A stretch of 64,000 nucleotides of DNA from Trichodelitschia bisporula (taxonomy: Eukaryota > Ascomycota > Dothideomycetes > Phaeotrichales > Phaeotrichaceae). The stretch spans positions 311,803 through 375,802 of the forward strand of contig ML996687.1 in the NCBI GenBank assembly GCA_010356995.1, in the 5' to 3' direction. This document shows positions 33,927 through 45,713 of the stretch, in pieces. How positions within the stretch are numbered: position 1 is the first letter of the stretch; each line of letters starts with the position of its first letter. Made by a program: the position numbers and the translations under genes. The notes beneath the pieces were generated by a model. The model did not search any database. It saw nothing but the letters and a program-made list of their open reading frames with translations, and was not told the origin of the DNA.

Positions 33927-36558
33927 GCTGGTATCTTTTGGTAGAAGTGTTGGAACTAAGTGCGCAATCGTGTTCAGGTTACTTTCTGGTTGGAGTAGCC
34001 TGAAATGCTGCTGCTGCTCTACTTCGGTTGTGTTGGACGGTAAATTGAATTACTTTTGGGAATGTGGACAACCTAGGCCAGAAAATGGTCATGACATCGT
34101 TGTGGTTGTGATCATGCATATCAATTGCACCGGCATTGGACACGGCTTGATGATATTTACTTTCAGGACCGTCCATCAGGCCGTTGTCGAACGGCTCGCA
34201 AAGGGATGGAGATGGTCGATGGTGGTGCTTCAGCCACATCGCCAACCCCGCAGGCCACCCTTGAGCGTAACCCCACTGAGTCAGAACCCCCACCATGAAG
34301 GACGGGATGTACGGAGTATAGGCAGTTAACTGCTTATGTTCCTAGCCCTTGATGATGAATGGGGGTAAGCGTCAATTGTTTTTGCAACTTCAACTTTCGT
34401 GAAGCATTGAAAGAGTGGGCTAATGATTGCACATAGGGTAGTGTCCTACCCCACTTCCCCATTATTCAGCCTCTCATTTAGCCACGCAGCTGGAGGCGTT
34501 TACGCAAAGGGACTAAAATGGCCGAGAGATAGCTCGATAAGGCGGTGAGGCTGGAACTGAATCACTCCTATCGCGTCATCGCGACGGTCGAGATAGTATG
34601 TAACCTAGAGCCATCTGCGCGCATTTTTGTGATTCCACCATTTCGTCCATCTCATCTTTTGTCGTCCTCATTCAGCTTTTGGCAGTGACTTCTCTCGCAG
34701 TTAAGGACGTCACCGGTCTGAATTTCTCAGTCCCTTACCCGTACTTCTCGATCTGGTGAAAAGGTGGGACGTTTTCAACTCGAGAAGAGAGAAGAGATCT
34801 GGACTGGGCGGACGAGATCCTAGCGGGATCGGCGATAGCCAGAGTTGGGGACTTTAGAGGGGAAGCCGCAACAGCGAGACAGAAGTCATAGGATCATTGC
34901 ACCACGCAAAGCGACCCGGAACAACTGGCCCCGAGACCCAAGACTTGAACTATCGCATTCGGAGTACCGTAGCACCCCAGAGTATGTACACTTCCCCTTC
35001 GTACAGAATGCAGCATCATTCACGGATCTTGAATTGATTGACTAGGTCGGCTTTCCGTCACACGTATACGGTATTCTGCTTCCGAGACTGCCGCAAAGTC
35101 TACTGTACTCTGCCACCACCTTCTTGCAACCCTATCGCACGTATATAAACTATCGGCATCGCAAATTCGTTATAGATATACCGGTATATTCTACAGCATC
35201 AATCATGGCAGTAACAGCATCGCGGCCTAAGGGGCATGTCCGTACTTATTCAATGGGTCTAGTAAGTCAACTTCGTTGTTTGTTTTCTTATCCTTAAAGC
35301 GCTCCCCATTCCTTGTTTGCGGGGCGAAGTGCCCAAGTATCTCTTCAAGACATCTCGACCAGTCGCTACCGTATGCCGCGTGCCCTGTACCTGTACGGCT
35401 CGACATATGGTACGCCTTTAATGGTCGACGGATGTGCGTCCGACAGCCTTCCCTCGTGAGCCTTATGAACGAAAGGTCACCCCACTTTCTCATCCCCGCT
35501 ATGCTCCTCGGAAGCGATTTTCCTCGGCGCGTGCCGGCTCTCGGTGAGTGCTGTTGGCTAGTTCTAGTGGCGTCACGGGCCAGAGATCAGTCGCACTTGC
35601 GCATGCTTTTCTACCCTTCCCCCACCACCCCCGGCCTCATTGTCTATCGCACGCTCTCCTCTGTCGTCAGCAGTAGCGCCAGCGCCAGTGGGAGCACGAG
35701 AAGCCAGAAGCACGGTTGCCATCAATCTCTATCACGGAAAGCACAATTCACCACCGCTCAAGCAGAGAGCTGCCCTCCCTGCCGACGTGCTTTACCGGCT
35801 CACCGCATCTACCCGACCGTCCACTTGCAGGTGGCCGCTTCTGCGCGCACAAATCTCTTTCGCCTTGCTGCAAAGCTCAGACAAAGAGTGCACTCCCACT
35901 CGTATATTGCATTGCTACCGCTGCTAGCCAAACTCCCCACAACTCGGAGCTCTTTACTTTCATAATTCCTCACATCCTTCCCCCTCCGATTTTCTCCGGC
36001 AGCCCGGCGTGCCAGAGGAGCGCTCCCTTGCGCGTCCAGCGTTCCCGCATCCTCTCGGCCGCGCCAGTTTAGCAGCATTCGCCTACCCCGTCCCTTCTTT
36101 GCCTAGACGGGCTCGAATGCGGAGAAAGGCTGTGCTGTCCGGGCCCACGGAGCCGTGCAGTTATAGCAGCGACACGAGAGCAGCCTGAGCATTAGCTCTA
36201 CGAGAGTACCTCGCCTGCTGAACCTCTCCATATCCTCTGACATACCCATTGGCACAAGAGGACGACAAAGTCGACGCCGAGACCATAACGCATCTGTGCA
36301 TTACCCAGTCAACACTTTGTCGGGTCTGCATCTTGCCGATAGCACACCCCCGCAACACTTCTTCTCGGCGGCGATTGCCTTGCAGCGACGTGGCTCTCGC
36401 TTGCCTTTCACCTTCCCCTTCCCTTTCCTTGGAGCTTCACTTGCGCATTCCAAAGCGGACATCCTCCACAACGACCCAGACCTCCATCCTCCCGCGCGGC
36501 CGTGTATCATCACTTGAGCTCCTCATATCACCATTCTTTCTGCTACACTTCTAACAAA
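33927..36558. other. 2.6-kb intergenic region, promoter and leader of PFK-2/FBPase-2
   Basis: No firmly supported gene. A TATATAAA at about 35142-35149 is followed by an ATG at 35205 whose short frame (MAVTASRPKGHVRTYSMGL) ends at a GTAAGT donor. A poly-T tract and AG near 35300 could join it to the open segment 35301-35545. This would make a small two- or three-exon gene of about 100 residues with no recognised domain. The last 170 nt before 36559 are a pyrimidine-rich leader. Confidence 0.35.
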
Positions 36559-38144
36559 ATGGCCGTTACGGACTCTTTCCGCGCTGACATGCGTCGTGTT
36601 CCCACTGGAGACCTAATTCGACCGTCGCGGAAGACTAACGGTGCTGGTGTCCAGGGAGAAGATACGCGCATTTGCGTGGTCATGGTCGGGCTTCCTGCTC
36701 GTGGCAAGAGCCTCATCGCGCAGAAGGGTACGTACTCGTCGGGCGTTTCATCGTAGTAGTTGAGCTTGATTGACGGCGCTAGTGGTTCGGTATCTCCACT
36801 GGCTTTCAATCCCCGCCAAAACCTTCAACGTGGGCCAATATCGCCGTACTGAAACCCCGACTCCCTCAGCTGAGTTCTTCGACACCTCGAATACGGAGGG
36901 TGAGCGCCTGCGTCGCGCGGCAGCCGAGGCGGCTATCAACGATATGTGCAAGTGGTTCCGTGAGGGTCGCGGTCTGATCGCGATCTTCGACGCTACGAAT
37001 TCAGTCAAGTCGCGTCGTCGCTGGATCCAGGACCGCTGCCAGGCCGAGGGCATAGACACGCTCTTTGTGGAGTCGAAATGCGACGACGAGTCTATCATCA
37101 TGAGCAACATCCTGGAGGTCAAGACTACCAGCCCGGATTACGTCGGCCAGGATCCTGAGGTTGCTGCGCAGGACTTCCGCGACCGCATTCGCAACTACGA
37201 GAAGGTGTACCAGACGCTCGACGAGGACGAGGCGGACTTGACCTACGTCAAGTTGATTGACGTCGGCAAGCATGTCATCATCAACGGTATCAAAGACTAT
37301 CTCCAGAGCCGCGTTGTCTACTATTTGATGAACCTGCACATCAAACCCCGCTCCATCTGGCTGTCTCGGGTATGTACTTTGTCGCGTGCCCCGTTGCTTT
37401 TTCTGGGCTGGACCCCTGTTCTTGGCGATCCACTTTATCCAGACCTCACCTCACCCTGACTTTCTGTGGCTAATATTATCACAGCACGGCGAGTCTCGCT
37501 ACAATCTCGAGGGCAAACTTGGTGGCGATGCAGACATCTCCGACCGCGGCGAGATGTACGCCCGCGCTCTACCTGGCCTCGTCAAGCAGTCCGTTGGCGA
37601 CGGTCGCCAGCTCACCGTCTGGACATCCACCCTGAAGCGCACCATCCAGACCGCTCGATTCCTCTCCTTCGAAAAGCTTGAGTGGAAGGCTCTTGACGAA
37701 CTGGACTCCGGTGTGTGCGATGGTCTTACCTATGCGGAAGTCGAAGAGCGCTACCCCGAGGACTTCGTTGCTCGTGACGAAGACAAGTACAACTATCGCT
37801 ACCTGGGCGGAGAGTCCTACCGCGACGTGGTCATTCGTCTGGAACCTATCATTATGGAGCTCGAACGCAGCGAGAACATCCTCATTGTCACGCATCAGGC
37901 CATCCTCCGTTGTATCTACGCCTACTTCATGAATGTGCCTCAGGAGCGCAGCCCGTGGATGGACATCCCGCTGCATACCCTCATCAAGCTGACGCCGAAG
38001 GCTTACAGTACCCTGGAAGAGCAGTTCAAGGCGGACATCCCGGCTGTGAGCACTTTCCGGGAGAAGGGGAGCAGCGCGAAGCATCAACACTCCTCCGGCT
38101 CCAGCCCTAGTGTGACTGCGAGCAACGGTAGTGGTGCTCACTAA
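36559..38144 (+). CDS. Bifunctional 6-phosphofructo-2-kinase / fructose-2,6-bisphosphatase
   Basis: Sets the level of fructose 2,6-bisphosphate, the switch between glycolysis and gluconeogenesis. 471 residues from exons 36559-36727, 36783-37369 and 37485-38144 (introns 55 and 115 nt). Kinase domain: Walker A VGLPARGKS (residues about 43-51), KTFNVGQYRR, a Walker B-like LIAIFDATN and the nucleotide/F6P region SPDYVGQDPEVAAQDF. The phosphatase domain starts at the exon 2/3 junction with SRHGESRYN (catalytic His about 253), TSTLKRTIQTA, the Glu of LDELDSGVCDGLTYAEVE, and LIVTHQAILRC (second His). All catalytic residues are present, so both activities are expected, unlike yeast Pfk26, which lacks phosphatase activity. 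The Ser-rich C-terminus is a likely phosphorylation site. Confidence 0.95.
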
Positions 38145-39798
38145 ATCGACACAATGATGGAAGGGTCTCATGGCGTAGGCGTTTATCTCACCTGGGAGTT
38201 CCTGTACACTTAATGATTCCACTATGGGCTCTGGCAGGATGCACTGCTGGATACTTAGGGGCTGATGACTTGAATGACAAAGGTACGATTCTTTCCAACT
38301 CCACCATGATCGTCTGTCGCTTTCCATTATGGAATGAGCGGGTTTGTCAACCCGGGCTGCTCTGAATGTTTGCATGTTTGTTATTTTCCTTTCGGTTGGC
38401 ATGTGCTGATCTTTGAGCAGGGCGCAATGGGACTCTATACTCGTAGACAGATCGGACCAGAATACGACATTACATAGAATTGATGCTTTCAAACCATGTC
38501 ACGTGCAATTGCTCCCCGACGAGTCGAATGTTTGCCTGCGTAGTATGACTAGATGTCTATCCGTGCCTTTGAACGGAAGCTCTGATTTTTCTTCAAGGGT
38601 TGAGTTTGTGCCTTTCGCCAGTGAAGACTGATGACCTCTAGACTTGCTATTTGCGAAGAGAAGAAGGCTGGGTTGCCTCTTAAATTGAGGTGCTGTGGGT
38701 GGTCCCTTCCGACATGTCAAGTGTATTTAACTCCCTTTCAATCCCCACCTCCAGTGATGCTACCTACGTAGGATATATCGGCTTTGAACTGTTATTGCTT
38801 CTCAGAAGCGGCTTTGCTCCTCGGATACACCACCCATTTCAGCCAGACTTTAGGCAATTTCCGACACTAATATTCAGGTTGCATCCTGCTCCCTCACCCA
38901 TATAACCTGGGGTATTTGCACTTCAGCTCATATATACTATCCCGCCACTGACCGACAGTCTTGGCTCAGGAATGATGGGCTGAGTTCAGGAAAGGTCGAC
39001 GACGTTCCTTCTCTGAGCTTAAGTCGGCAAAATGTTCCGACATCTATGGTGAGTCGGGATCACTTCACTGTTGGCGTCGATGTGATGATCGTGTGTTGAC
39101 CCAGTCCGCAGACAGTATCGAGCTCATATTCTGCCCGTCGCTAAAATATTACTCGTGGAGCGCCGCCCTGACTCTGGAAACTCTCCGCAGGGGAGGACTA
39201 CATCGTGTCACAGACGCCAAAGCCACCAGGGTTGTCCGAGCTATCATCGTCCAAAAGGCTGAGGGCAACCACCCATTGGTATAAGTCAGCCTGAAGCCCC
39301 AAATACCCCTGAAAGACAACGACATATGCGTACTTTCGTCCCATCCCCCACGAGGCGGCTTGCTCAGCTCCCCACGAGGCCGGCAGAACTGCAGAGACAG
39401 GAACACCATGGAAGACCTCAAGCTCCGTGCCTGGTGCAATCGACCACACCGCGAGGGTCAAAGCTTCCACTCGTTGCTGTGCCGTTGTCGATACCAGCCG
39501 CGGTGCCCGCACGGCCTGTGCTCTTGGCGGTTTGTAGACTCCTCTTCCAGCAACCAGACCATCGAACGGCCCGCGCCTTCCCCCGGAGCAAACAACTTCA
39601 CGATGGCCAAGGCTTACACTCTGCTTCGTGGTCTTCGCCATTCACATGGTGGTTTGTGCTTCCACTGCTCCTCGTGGTACTATTTAACCCCCCCCCCCCC
39701 CCCCCCTCTTCTTCTCCTCCTCCTCTTCTTCTTCAGTGCACCTCGAAGACCACATACTTGATTATTTTGTTAGCTTTTCAGCGTTTCCAATTTTCAAG
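38145..39798. other. 1.65-kb intergenic region with C19 homopolymer
   Basis: No supported gene. The small open frame on the minus strand at 39198-39641 and its plus-strand counterparts lack signatures. A TATATA near 38932 and a short ATG frame at 39034 ending in a GTGAGT donor could be remnants. The right end is a pyrimidine-rich leader of the Ser-Pro-repeat gene. Confidence 0.4.
39688..39706. repeat. C19 homopolymer followed by CTT/CTC tract
   Basis: Nineteen consecutive C, then about 30 nt of CTT/CTC repeats ending in CAG, 90 nt before the ATG at 39799. Length calls in such runs are error-prone. Confidence 0.9.
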
Positions 39799-41445
39799 AT
39801 GTCTCATCGTTCTGCGCTCCCTGCTTCTCGCTCCGGCGATGCTCATTCTCGCTCCGGCGATGCTGCGACGGCCGACTCCTATGTCGAAGACGTCAGCACG
39901 AGCTCAGATAGTAGCGCTGCCGCGACCGACTCGTCGGTTCAAGACACCAAGCGCTCAGCTCGGGTCGCTGGTCTTAACGACAACCTGAAAGCTCCCAAAC
40001 GTCTTCGGACAGGCGGGCAGCCTAGGGTTGAGGATGTTGTGTCCACTCCAGCTCCTCTGGTATCTACGGATACTGTTGCTCAGCAAACCCAGCTCCATCG
40101 TAAGGTATGTTACCCCCCTATTTGACGATATGAATGTTCTGCTAACACTCCTGACTAGACTGGTTCCGTCACTCCGGTGAACGGACACGACCAAGGCTCC
40201 GCTTCGACGCCTGTCGACGTGGAGGGGATCCGCCCTCCCTTCCCTTCCCCCACTGCCTCGGCGTGGGAGCGTGCGGGCTTACCCAGCATCGCAAAGCGGA
40301 AGCGTATGGAGGACGAGGGCCCGCACAGTTTGTCCTATCTCTGCCTACTATCAGCTACAGCTCACCAACTTCATCTAGCTCCTTCCCCCAAGCGTCAGCG
40401 CACGCGGTCACGGTCGCCGGGCGCCGTCGAGGATCCTGTGCGCAGGGTCATCAAGTTCAACCGCTTCCCATATGCTTGGGATACCGAGATCGAGAGTGAT
40501 CCCAGGTATGATCCCCAGACTCCGACTCCTGCTCGGAGAGGCGAGCGCTGCCCAGCGCCTATCGGCCAGCGCAAGGCTCGGTTCTGGCTGCCTTGTCTGC
40601 GGGGGGAGCAGTGTTGGGTGGAGCGGTCTCCGTCGAGGCGGATTCGGAGCCAATTGAACCAGGGAGCTGGCGAAGAGCGTGACCCGTTCCAGCCGGTTCC
40701 CCTGGCTACTGCCTTGGGCATGGCAGTAGAACTCCAGAATCCCTTCGTTTCGAGCTACGAGGAGCGTGGTGGGAGGGAGGAGACGGTAGAGCGGGTTCCA
40801 ACATCCCCTACTGCGGTTGCGGAGTCACCCCCCCCCATCCCGATCCAGGAACATGGTATGAGTGAGGAGACGGTAGAGAGCGTCTCGCAATCGCCTAGCG
40901 CGGAGTCGGTTCTCCAATCGCCTAGTGAGTGGGTTTCTGGATCTCCCAGCGTGGTTGCGAGGTCGCCTCCGCCGGCTTACATGCCCGGCTCTCCGGACCT
41001 TGAGGTTGTGAGGACTCCTCCTCCGGACTACGATTTCCTCTCTTCTCCTCCTCCGACCTACTATGAAGTGTTTCCGCCTATGTGGTCTCCTCAAGCGGCT
41101 GTTCCGGCGGCTGCGAGGACCCCTGTGGGCAACTTCACCTTCCTCGTCAGGAGGGCTCAGCCCGGGGAGGGATACATGCCGGACTCTCCGACCGCTCAGA
41201 CTCAATCGCTTAGCGAGTGGGGTTTGAGATCTCCTAGCGTGTATGCGAGGCGGTCTCCGCGCATCTTCACCGAGGAGGTTGAGTCTTCGGAGGAATACAG
41301 GCTGGTTTCTCCGATCTACAGGCCGCTCTCTCCGACCTTTGGGGCTAGGGAAGCTTCGCCGGTTTACATGACGGACTCTCCATCCATTTGGGTTACGGGA
41401 GCTTCGCCTGTTTACATGCCCAACTCTCCGAACCTGGGGCTGTGA
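39799..41445 (+). CDS. Disordered Ser-Pro-repeat protein, unrecognised
   Basis: Up to 530 residues. Exons 39799-40104 and 40159-41445 (intron 54 nt). A further 51-nt GTTTGT..ATCTAG segment at 40328-40378 is probably an intron: removing it replaces a hydrophobic patch with HTPSPKRQRTRSRSPG in the same frame. No domain is recognised. The N-terminus is Ser/Asp-rich. A basic KRQRTRSRS could be a nuclear signal, and FNRFPYAWDTE looks like a short conserved motif. The C-terminal half consists of repeated Ser-Pro modules (SEW..SPSV.AR.SP..YMP.SP.L). After the stop, the module continues in the +1 frame to 41576 (AVRTPRPPLSYAPVTPP), implying loss of one base in a G run or a sequencing slip. Many SP/TP sites suggest a substrate of proline-directed kinases. 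Confidence 0.6.
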
Positions 41446-41637
41446 GGACTCCTCGTCCTCCTCTGTCCTACGCTCCCGTCACTCCGCCTACGAGGGCTTT
41501 GCGTCCACGCCGTGTTCTACCGGCTCCAAGGCCTCCTCAAGCGGCTGTTTCGACGGCTGCTAACGAGGAGTGTTAGGTAAGTCATCTGTGAAGATGGGAG
41601 AAAACTGCAGTCGAACGCATGTTCGGACGGTGGGGAG

Positions 41638-42162
41638 TATCCTAGTCAGGTGTACTATGTGTAGGGTTTGTACGGGCTTTGTTCGTACGGATGAGACGTC
41701 CATGGAATGGTTTTTATCCACATAGTGAGCAGCACGGGTCATTACTCTGGAACAGATGTTCGCACGGTGGTGACTCTGGCGTATTTGTGCTGGTTCATTT
41801 ATGAACCTCATGATAGGCTCACTTGCAACCATATCATGCATTGATCAAACGCGCAAGCACGGTGGTTACACCCTAAGCAGTACGGCTGCTTCGCTCATGG
41901 CTTATCTCTAGACGTACGTTGTGCAGGGTTTGTACGATCTTTATTGTACGGATGAGACGTCTATGACTTGGTTTTTCCTCACGTTGTGAGCAGCATGGGT
42001 CATTACTGTAGAACAGATGTTCGTACGGTAGTGACTCTGGCGTATTTGTGCAGGTTCATTTATGAACCTCATGATAAGCTCACTCACAACCATATCATGC
42101 ATTGATCAAACGTGCAAGTAAGATGACTTCAACCCTGCCAGGACGGCTCCTTCGGTTGCTCG
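41638..42162. repeat. Tandem duplication of a 262-bp unit
   Basis: Two directly adjacent, diverged copies, about 41638-41899 and 41900-42162. Matching anchors (GGGTTTGTACG, GGATGAGACGT, GGTTCATTTATGAACC, CATATCATGCATTGATCAAACG) keep a spacing of about 262. Each copy holds a 7-bp hairpin (GGTTCAT-TT-ATGAACC). Most differences are C to T or G to A in the second copy. It lies just downstream of the Ser-Pro-repeat gene. Not recognised as a known element. Confidence 0.85.
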
Positions 42163-44630
42163 GGAGGATATGGGGTACCGTATTGGCCTCTTCGGTGGCT
42201 TGACGTTGCGTTTGAACATGATACCTCTGGTGGTTCTACTGTCCGTTTTTGCTTCTATTGATTCCTTGGGTTGTCGGTCGGCCCTCGGCGTCTTCTTTTG
42301 TGCAACCTTTTTTATTGGAGGGGCTGATAGCTGTATTCCTCATCCCGTCTTTGCGGCGATGAATGAATGGAGTATTTGATCCCATTTTGCTTGCCTTGAG
42401 TGATGAATACTTGCCGTCTCCAAACCGTGAATTTGCGTCGTGATCTCTGCCAGACTCCCTTTGCACCGCCATCTTGGTAGGTCAACCGTCTTCGTTGTTA
42501 CTAGATACTTACTTGCCCTGAAGACCTCCGAGAGTCGTGAAGCGACTAAGTTCTCGAATAACAGGAAGATGCAACTGACCAGGGGGGGGGGGAGAATGAT
42601 GAGCCGAAGCCCACGGACTTAGAATCAGTTCTCTATCACAGATTGATAAATATACCTATGTAACTTGATTCACAATGATCATTGTGTTGAGAGCTGTGTC
42701 CCTTGCCGTGTACATCGCCAGATTCCAAGTCGCCTTCACAGAGTAACCGCTATCGCTCTGACCAAGGCGAACAGTGGGACCACTCCTCTCCTACCTTGGG
42801 TCTACTCTCTACCAACGTCCTCCATGCAACAGTCCTTTTAAGTGTATCCCCTGCCTTCATCTATGTTTGTCCAACATCGCCACAGCTTTGGAATATGAGG
42901 TTTGGGGTCGACTGCCGGAGCCTGGTAGGTACCGTACGCATAGGAGTTGAAACCCCGCAGCCACACTCCTACTGACACCCTATGTATCGTCCCCAGAGAT
43001 GGTACATATGTCGAAGCTAGTCGTCATGACAAGATCTTTGCGGTTCACGTACAGCTGACATGGGGAAAGTCACGATCCGAAGACCGACAGCGGGCGCGGA
43101 TAATGCTGTATTTGTCTACTTCCCAGATGTCGAGGAGGAAGAGTGACCGAGAGACAGCGCAGGGAGAGCTTGGATGCGATGTCACAGTTGTGTAGGACGC
43201 CGCTGGCAGCCCGCAAGGCTGAAGGGTAAGCAGAAAATAGCGGGATCGCAGAGAAGGGATCCGAACGGAATATATTCCGCGTGGCCAGACTGACGGTGCT
43301 TTCAAGATACTGCTCTCACATCTTCTGGGCTACGACCTGATCTTAACTGTCCTGCGGCGGAATCTGCGTCCGACGTCGAGGCTTCGAAGCCACCCTCCAC
43401 GATGCGCGCTTATCCAAAAATGGCGACCGGTCAGAGCCACCCCTGCCCCTGAACCGTGCGTCCAAAACTCGCCGACCAAAATCGAGAACGCGCAAGGGGG
43501 GCATTTCCGTCGCATGATATCGCCCTGCATTTTGACCACCATCCGCCGCGAAGCAAAGTATGCTCTCGATTTTCAGACTCAACCGCGCAACATCTCAGTC
43601 CCCTCTCAGCGTGATAGCGATACCGGCACGATAGTAACGCGAAGTCCCTTGGCGCCATCGATGTCAAGGCATGTGGGCTCGTATCCGTCAGGCAGTGGCG
43701 GAGTAGCATCCTTAGTTCCTTTTCACCCGTGCGCCACCAGAGTCCGGTTCAGGCTAAACGCGCGAAGTCGTTGGAGGGATGAGGCTCTGCTGTCATGCGC
43801 TTGCGCCGCTCTCCATACCGTACCTAACCGCGCAGGTCGACCGTGGAGGGTGAATGCGTGCGTCAACTCGTTGTCTCCCGCGCGCTAGTACGGGTAAAGC
43901 GGAATGCCATACAGGTACTTATATGTGGCCAGCGACGTACTTAACCGCTCACAGTTAGCAGGAACACAGTCATCGGGACAGAAACGAAGACAATGTGGGG
44001 TTGTCTCCGGTCGTAGGGCCGAGGTTGGGGGCGGACAGGATGTGGTCCGTTGTTTAATGCGTTCCGGTCCAGGAACTCTTCAGGATTGAGGTTATGCGCG
44101 GATCTAGCCGCAGCATCAATCCTGGGGCGATAAAAATGGCCCATACCTGCCCTTTGTCCATAAAGCCTGGGAAACTTTGGCCATACAGTCATCTGGTAGC
44201 TAGCCGTCCTCGCCGACGGCCTATCAACCTTCGCATCCCGGTGCGGGGTACAAGGCAGAAAGCATGCTGGACATCGCACACGTTCCACCGCACCACCACT
44301 AGCATCCAACTAAAGTTCTATTCTTACCCAAGTCCAGAACCCGAGCAAACGCCGCGCAAAACGCCATCGTATCTCATGCACCAACATCGCTCGTCGTGGC
44401 GTCCAAGCTTCCTCAGCCGCAAGCCAGCGCCCCCGAAGCCTGCAGTGTGCACCAGGTCCCACAGCCCCTATTCCGCTCACAGCGCCTTCAAAAGCCCATG
44501 GATCCCCCTAACCTGAGCGCGAGGGATTTCGCGCCGAACCGTTAGCCTTCACCCTTCGCTCTTTTGCTCTAACGCCCTATTTAAATCAACACCTGGATCT
44601 TAGTCGAAGTTTAATCGAACCGCACTCACA
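42163..44630. other. 2.5-kb gene-poor region
   Basis: No supported gene. A 69-codon frame at 42170-42379 contains a hydrophobic stretch (MIPLVVLLSVFASI) but no family signature. A G11 run lies at 42582-42592. The right end, from about 44560, has an ATTTAAAT-like element and an A/C-rich leader to the LITAF gene. Confidence 0.4.
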
Positions 44631-45477
44631 ATGGATCAGAAGCAAGGTAAGCTACTTCCCAAAACCCCCGCAAAAATCAGATCGCGTCGCGCGTTAGGCC
44701 CGCCCCCCTCAGCCTCGTCGCGTCGCCCCGACCCGTCTCGCATCAGACCTCCCTCGCATCAACAACCACATCGCCTTTGCCATGCATAAAATCTGACCAT
44801 CTTCAGGCCAACCCCCCGCGTACCCGCAACCAGTCGACCCGGCCCACCACCCCCAGCCCGTCGGCACCCCCGCCCCAATGCAAAGTTACCCCTCGCCCAC
44901 GCCGCAGCCTGGCTACGACCCGCACGCGCAATACGCACAGCAACCGCAATATGCGCAACAGCCGCAGCAGTATGCCCAGCAGCCCCATGGCTATCAGCAG
45001 CCGGGCCCGCAAATGGGCTACGCGTACGCGCAACAGCAGCCCCAGGTGTTGCAGCAGCCGCAGATGGCGTATGCGCCACCCCAGCCGATGCAGTCTGCTG
45101 CTCCCCAACCGGGCGCGCCTCAGGCGAATGTCGAGCACAAGCCTTCTATGTTCCAGTCCGCCATGCCGGTTGGGACACTGGGCGCGGGTCCGGCGCCGAT
45201 TGACTGCCCGAGCTGCCATCAGCGGGCGATGACGAACACGTCGTATAAGAGCGGCGACTGCACACAGTGAGTACTTATCCGTCTCCAAGAAGATTTGGAA
45301 TGGTTACTTATCAATTGTAGTCTTTGGGCCATGGGATTCTGCTTCTTCGCCTGTCTGCCGTGTATCCCCTATCTTATCGACGGTTTCAAGGATGTGGACC
45401 ACAAGTGCAGCAAGTGCGGTGTGTTGGTTGCAACGTTCAAGAAGAGCGGCGGCACCCAGGTTCATGTGTTTTCCTAG
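44631..45477 (+). CDS. LITAF-domain zinc-ribbon membrane protein
   Basis: A 210-residue protein in three exons: 44631-44646, 44807-45266 and 45321-45477; introns 160 and 54 nt. The N-terminal 135 residues are Pro/Gln/Tyr-rich with repeated YAQQPQ units, resembling the PPxY-bearing tails of LITAF/SIMPLE proteins. The LITAF domain follows: CPSCHQRAMT (first Cys pair), a hydrophobic membrane-inserting segment LWAMGFCFFACLPCIPYLI, and HKCSKCGVLVATFKK (second Cys pair). This fold binds one zinc and sits monotopically on endosome, vacuole or plasma membrane facing the cytosol; it is linked to endosomal sorting in animals. Intron 2 splits the domain, and CA|T restores CTHLWAMG. The function in fungi is little known. 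Confidence 0.9.
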
Positions 45478-45713
45478 GCTTGATACCCCACATTTGGCAT
45501 TCGCAGTCTTCTACATACTCCCGTATATTGGTCAGCCTTTTCCACTGGTGTTGCATCTGGTCCAGTCTATTAAGCTATCGCGGGCGGGTTATGGGATACA
45601 GGTTATCAAAGCGTTGATATGATGCTTCCCCACTGTGATTGCGTGAGCGTTCTCCAGTGGATCCAGCGCGCTTCAATACATCGCCCTGAGAGTGGCGGTG
45701 GCGGTGTTCGACA

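Noticed and set aside
39198-39641. A 147-codon minus-strand frame (MAKTTKQSV..) upstream of the Ser-Pro-repeat gene
   Set aside because: No homology signal I can name, a competing frame on the plus strand, and no convincing promoter or splice structure.
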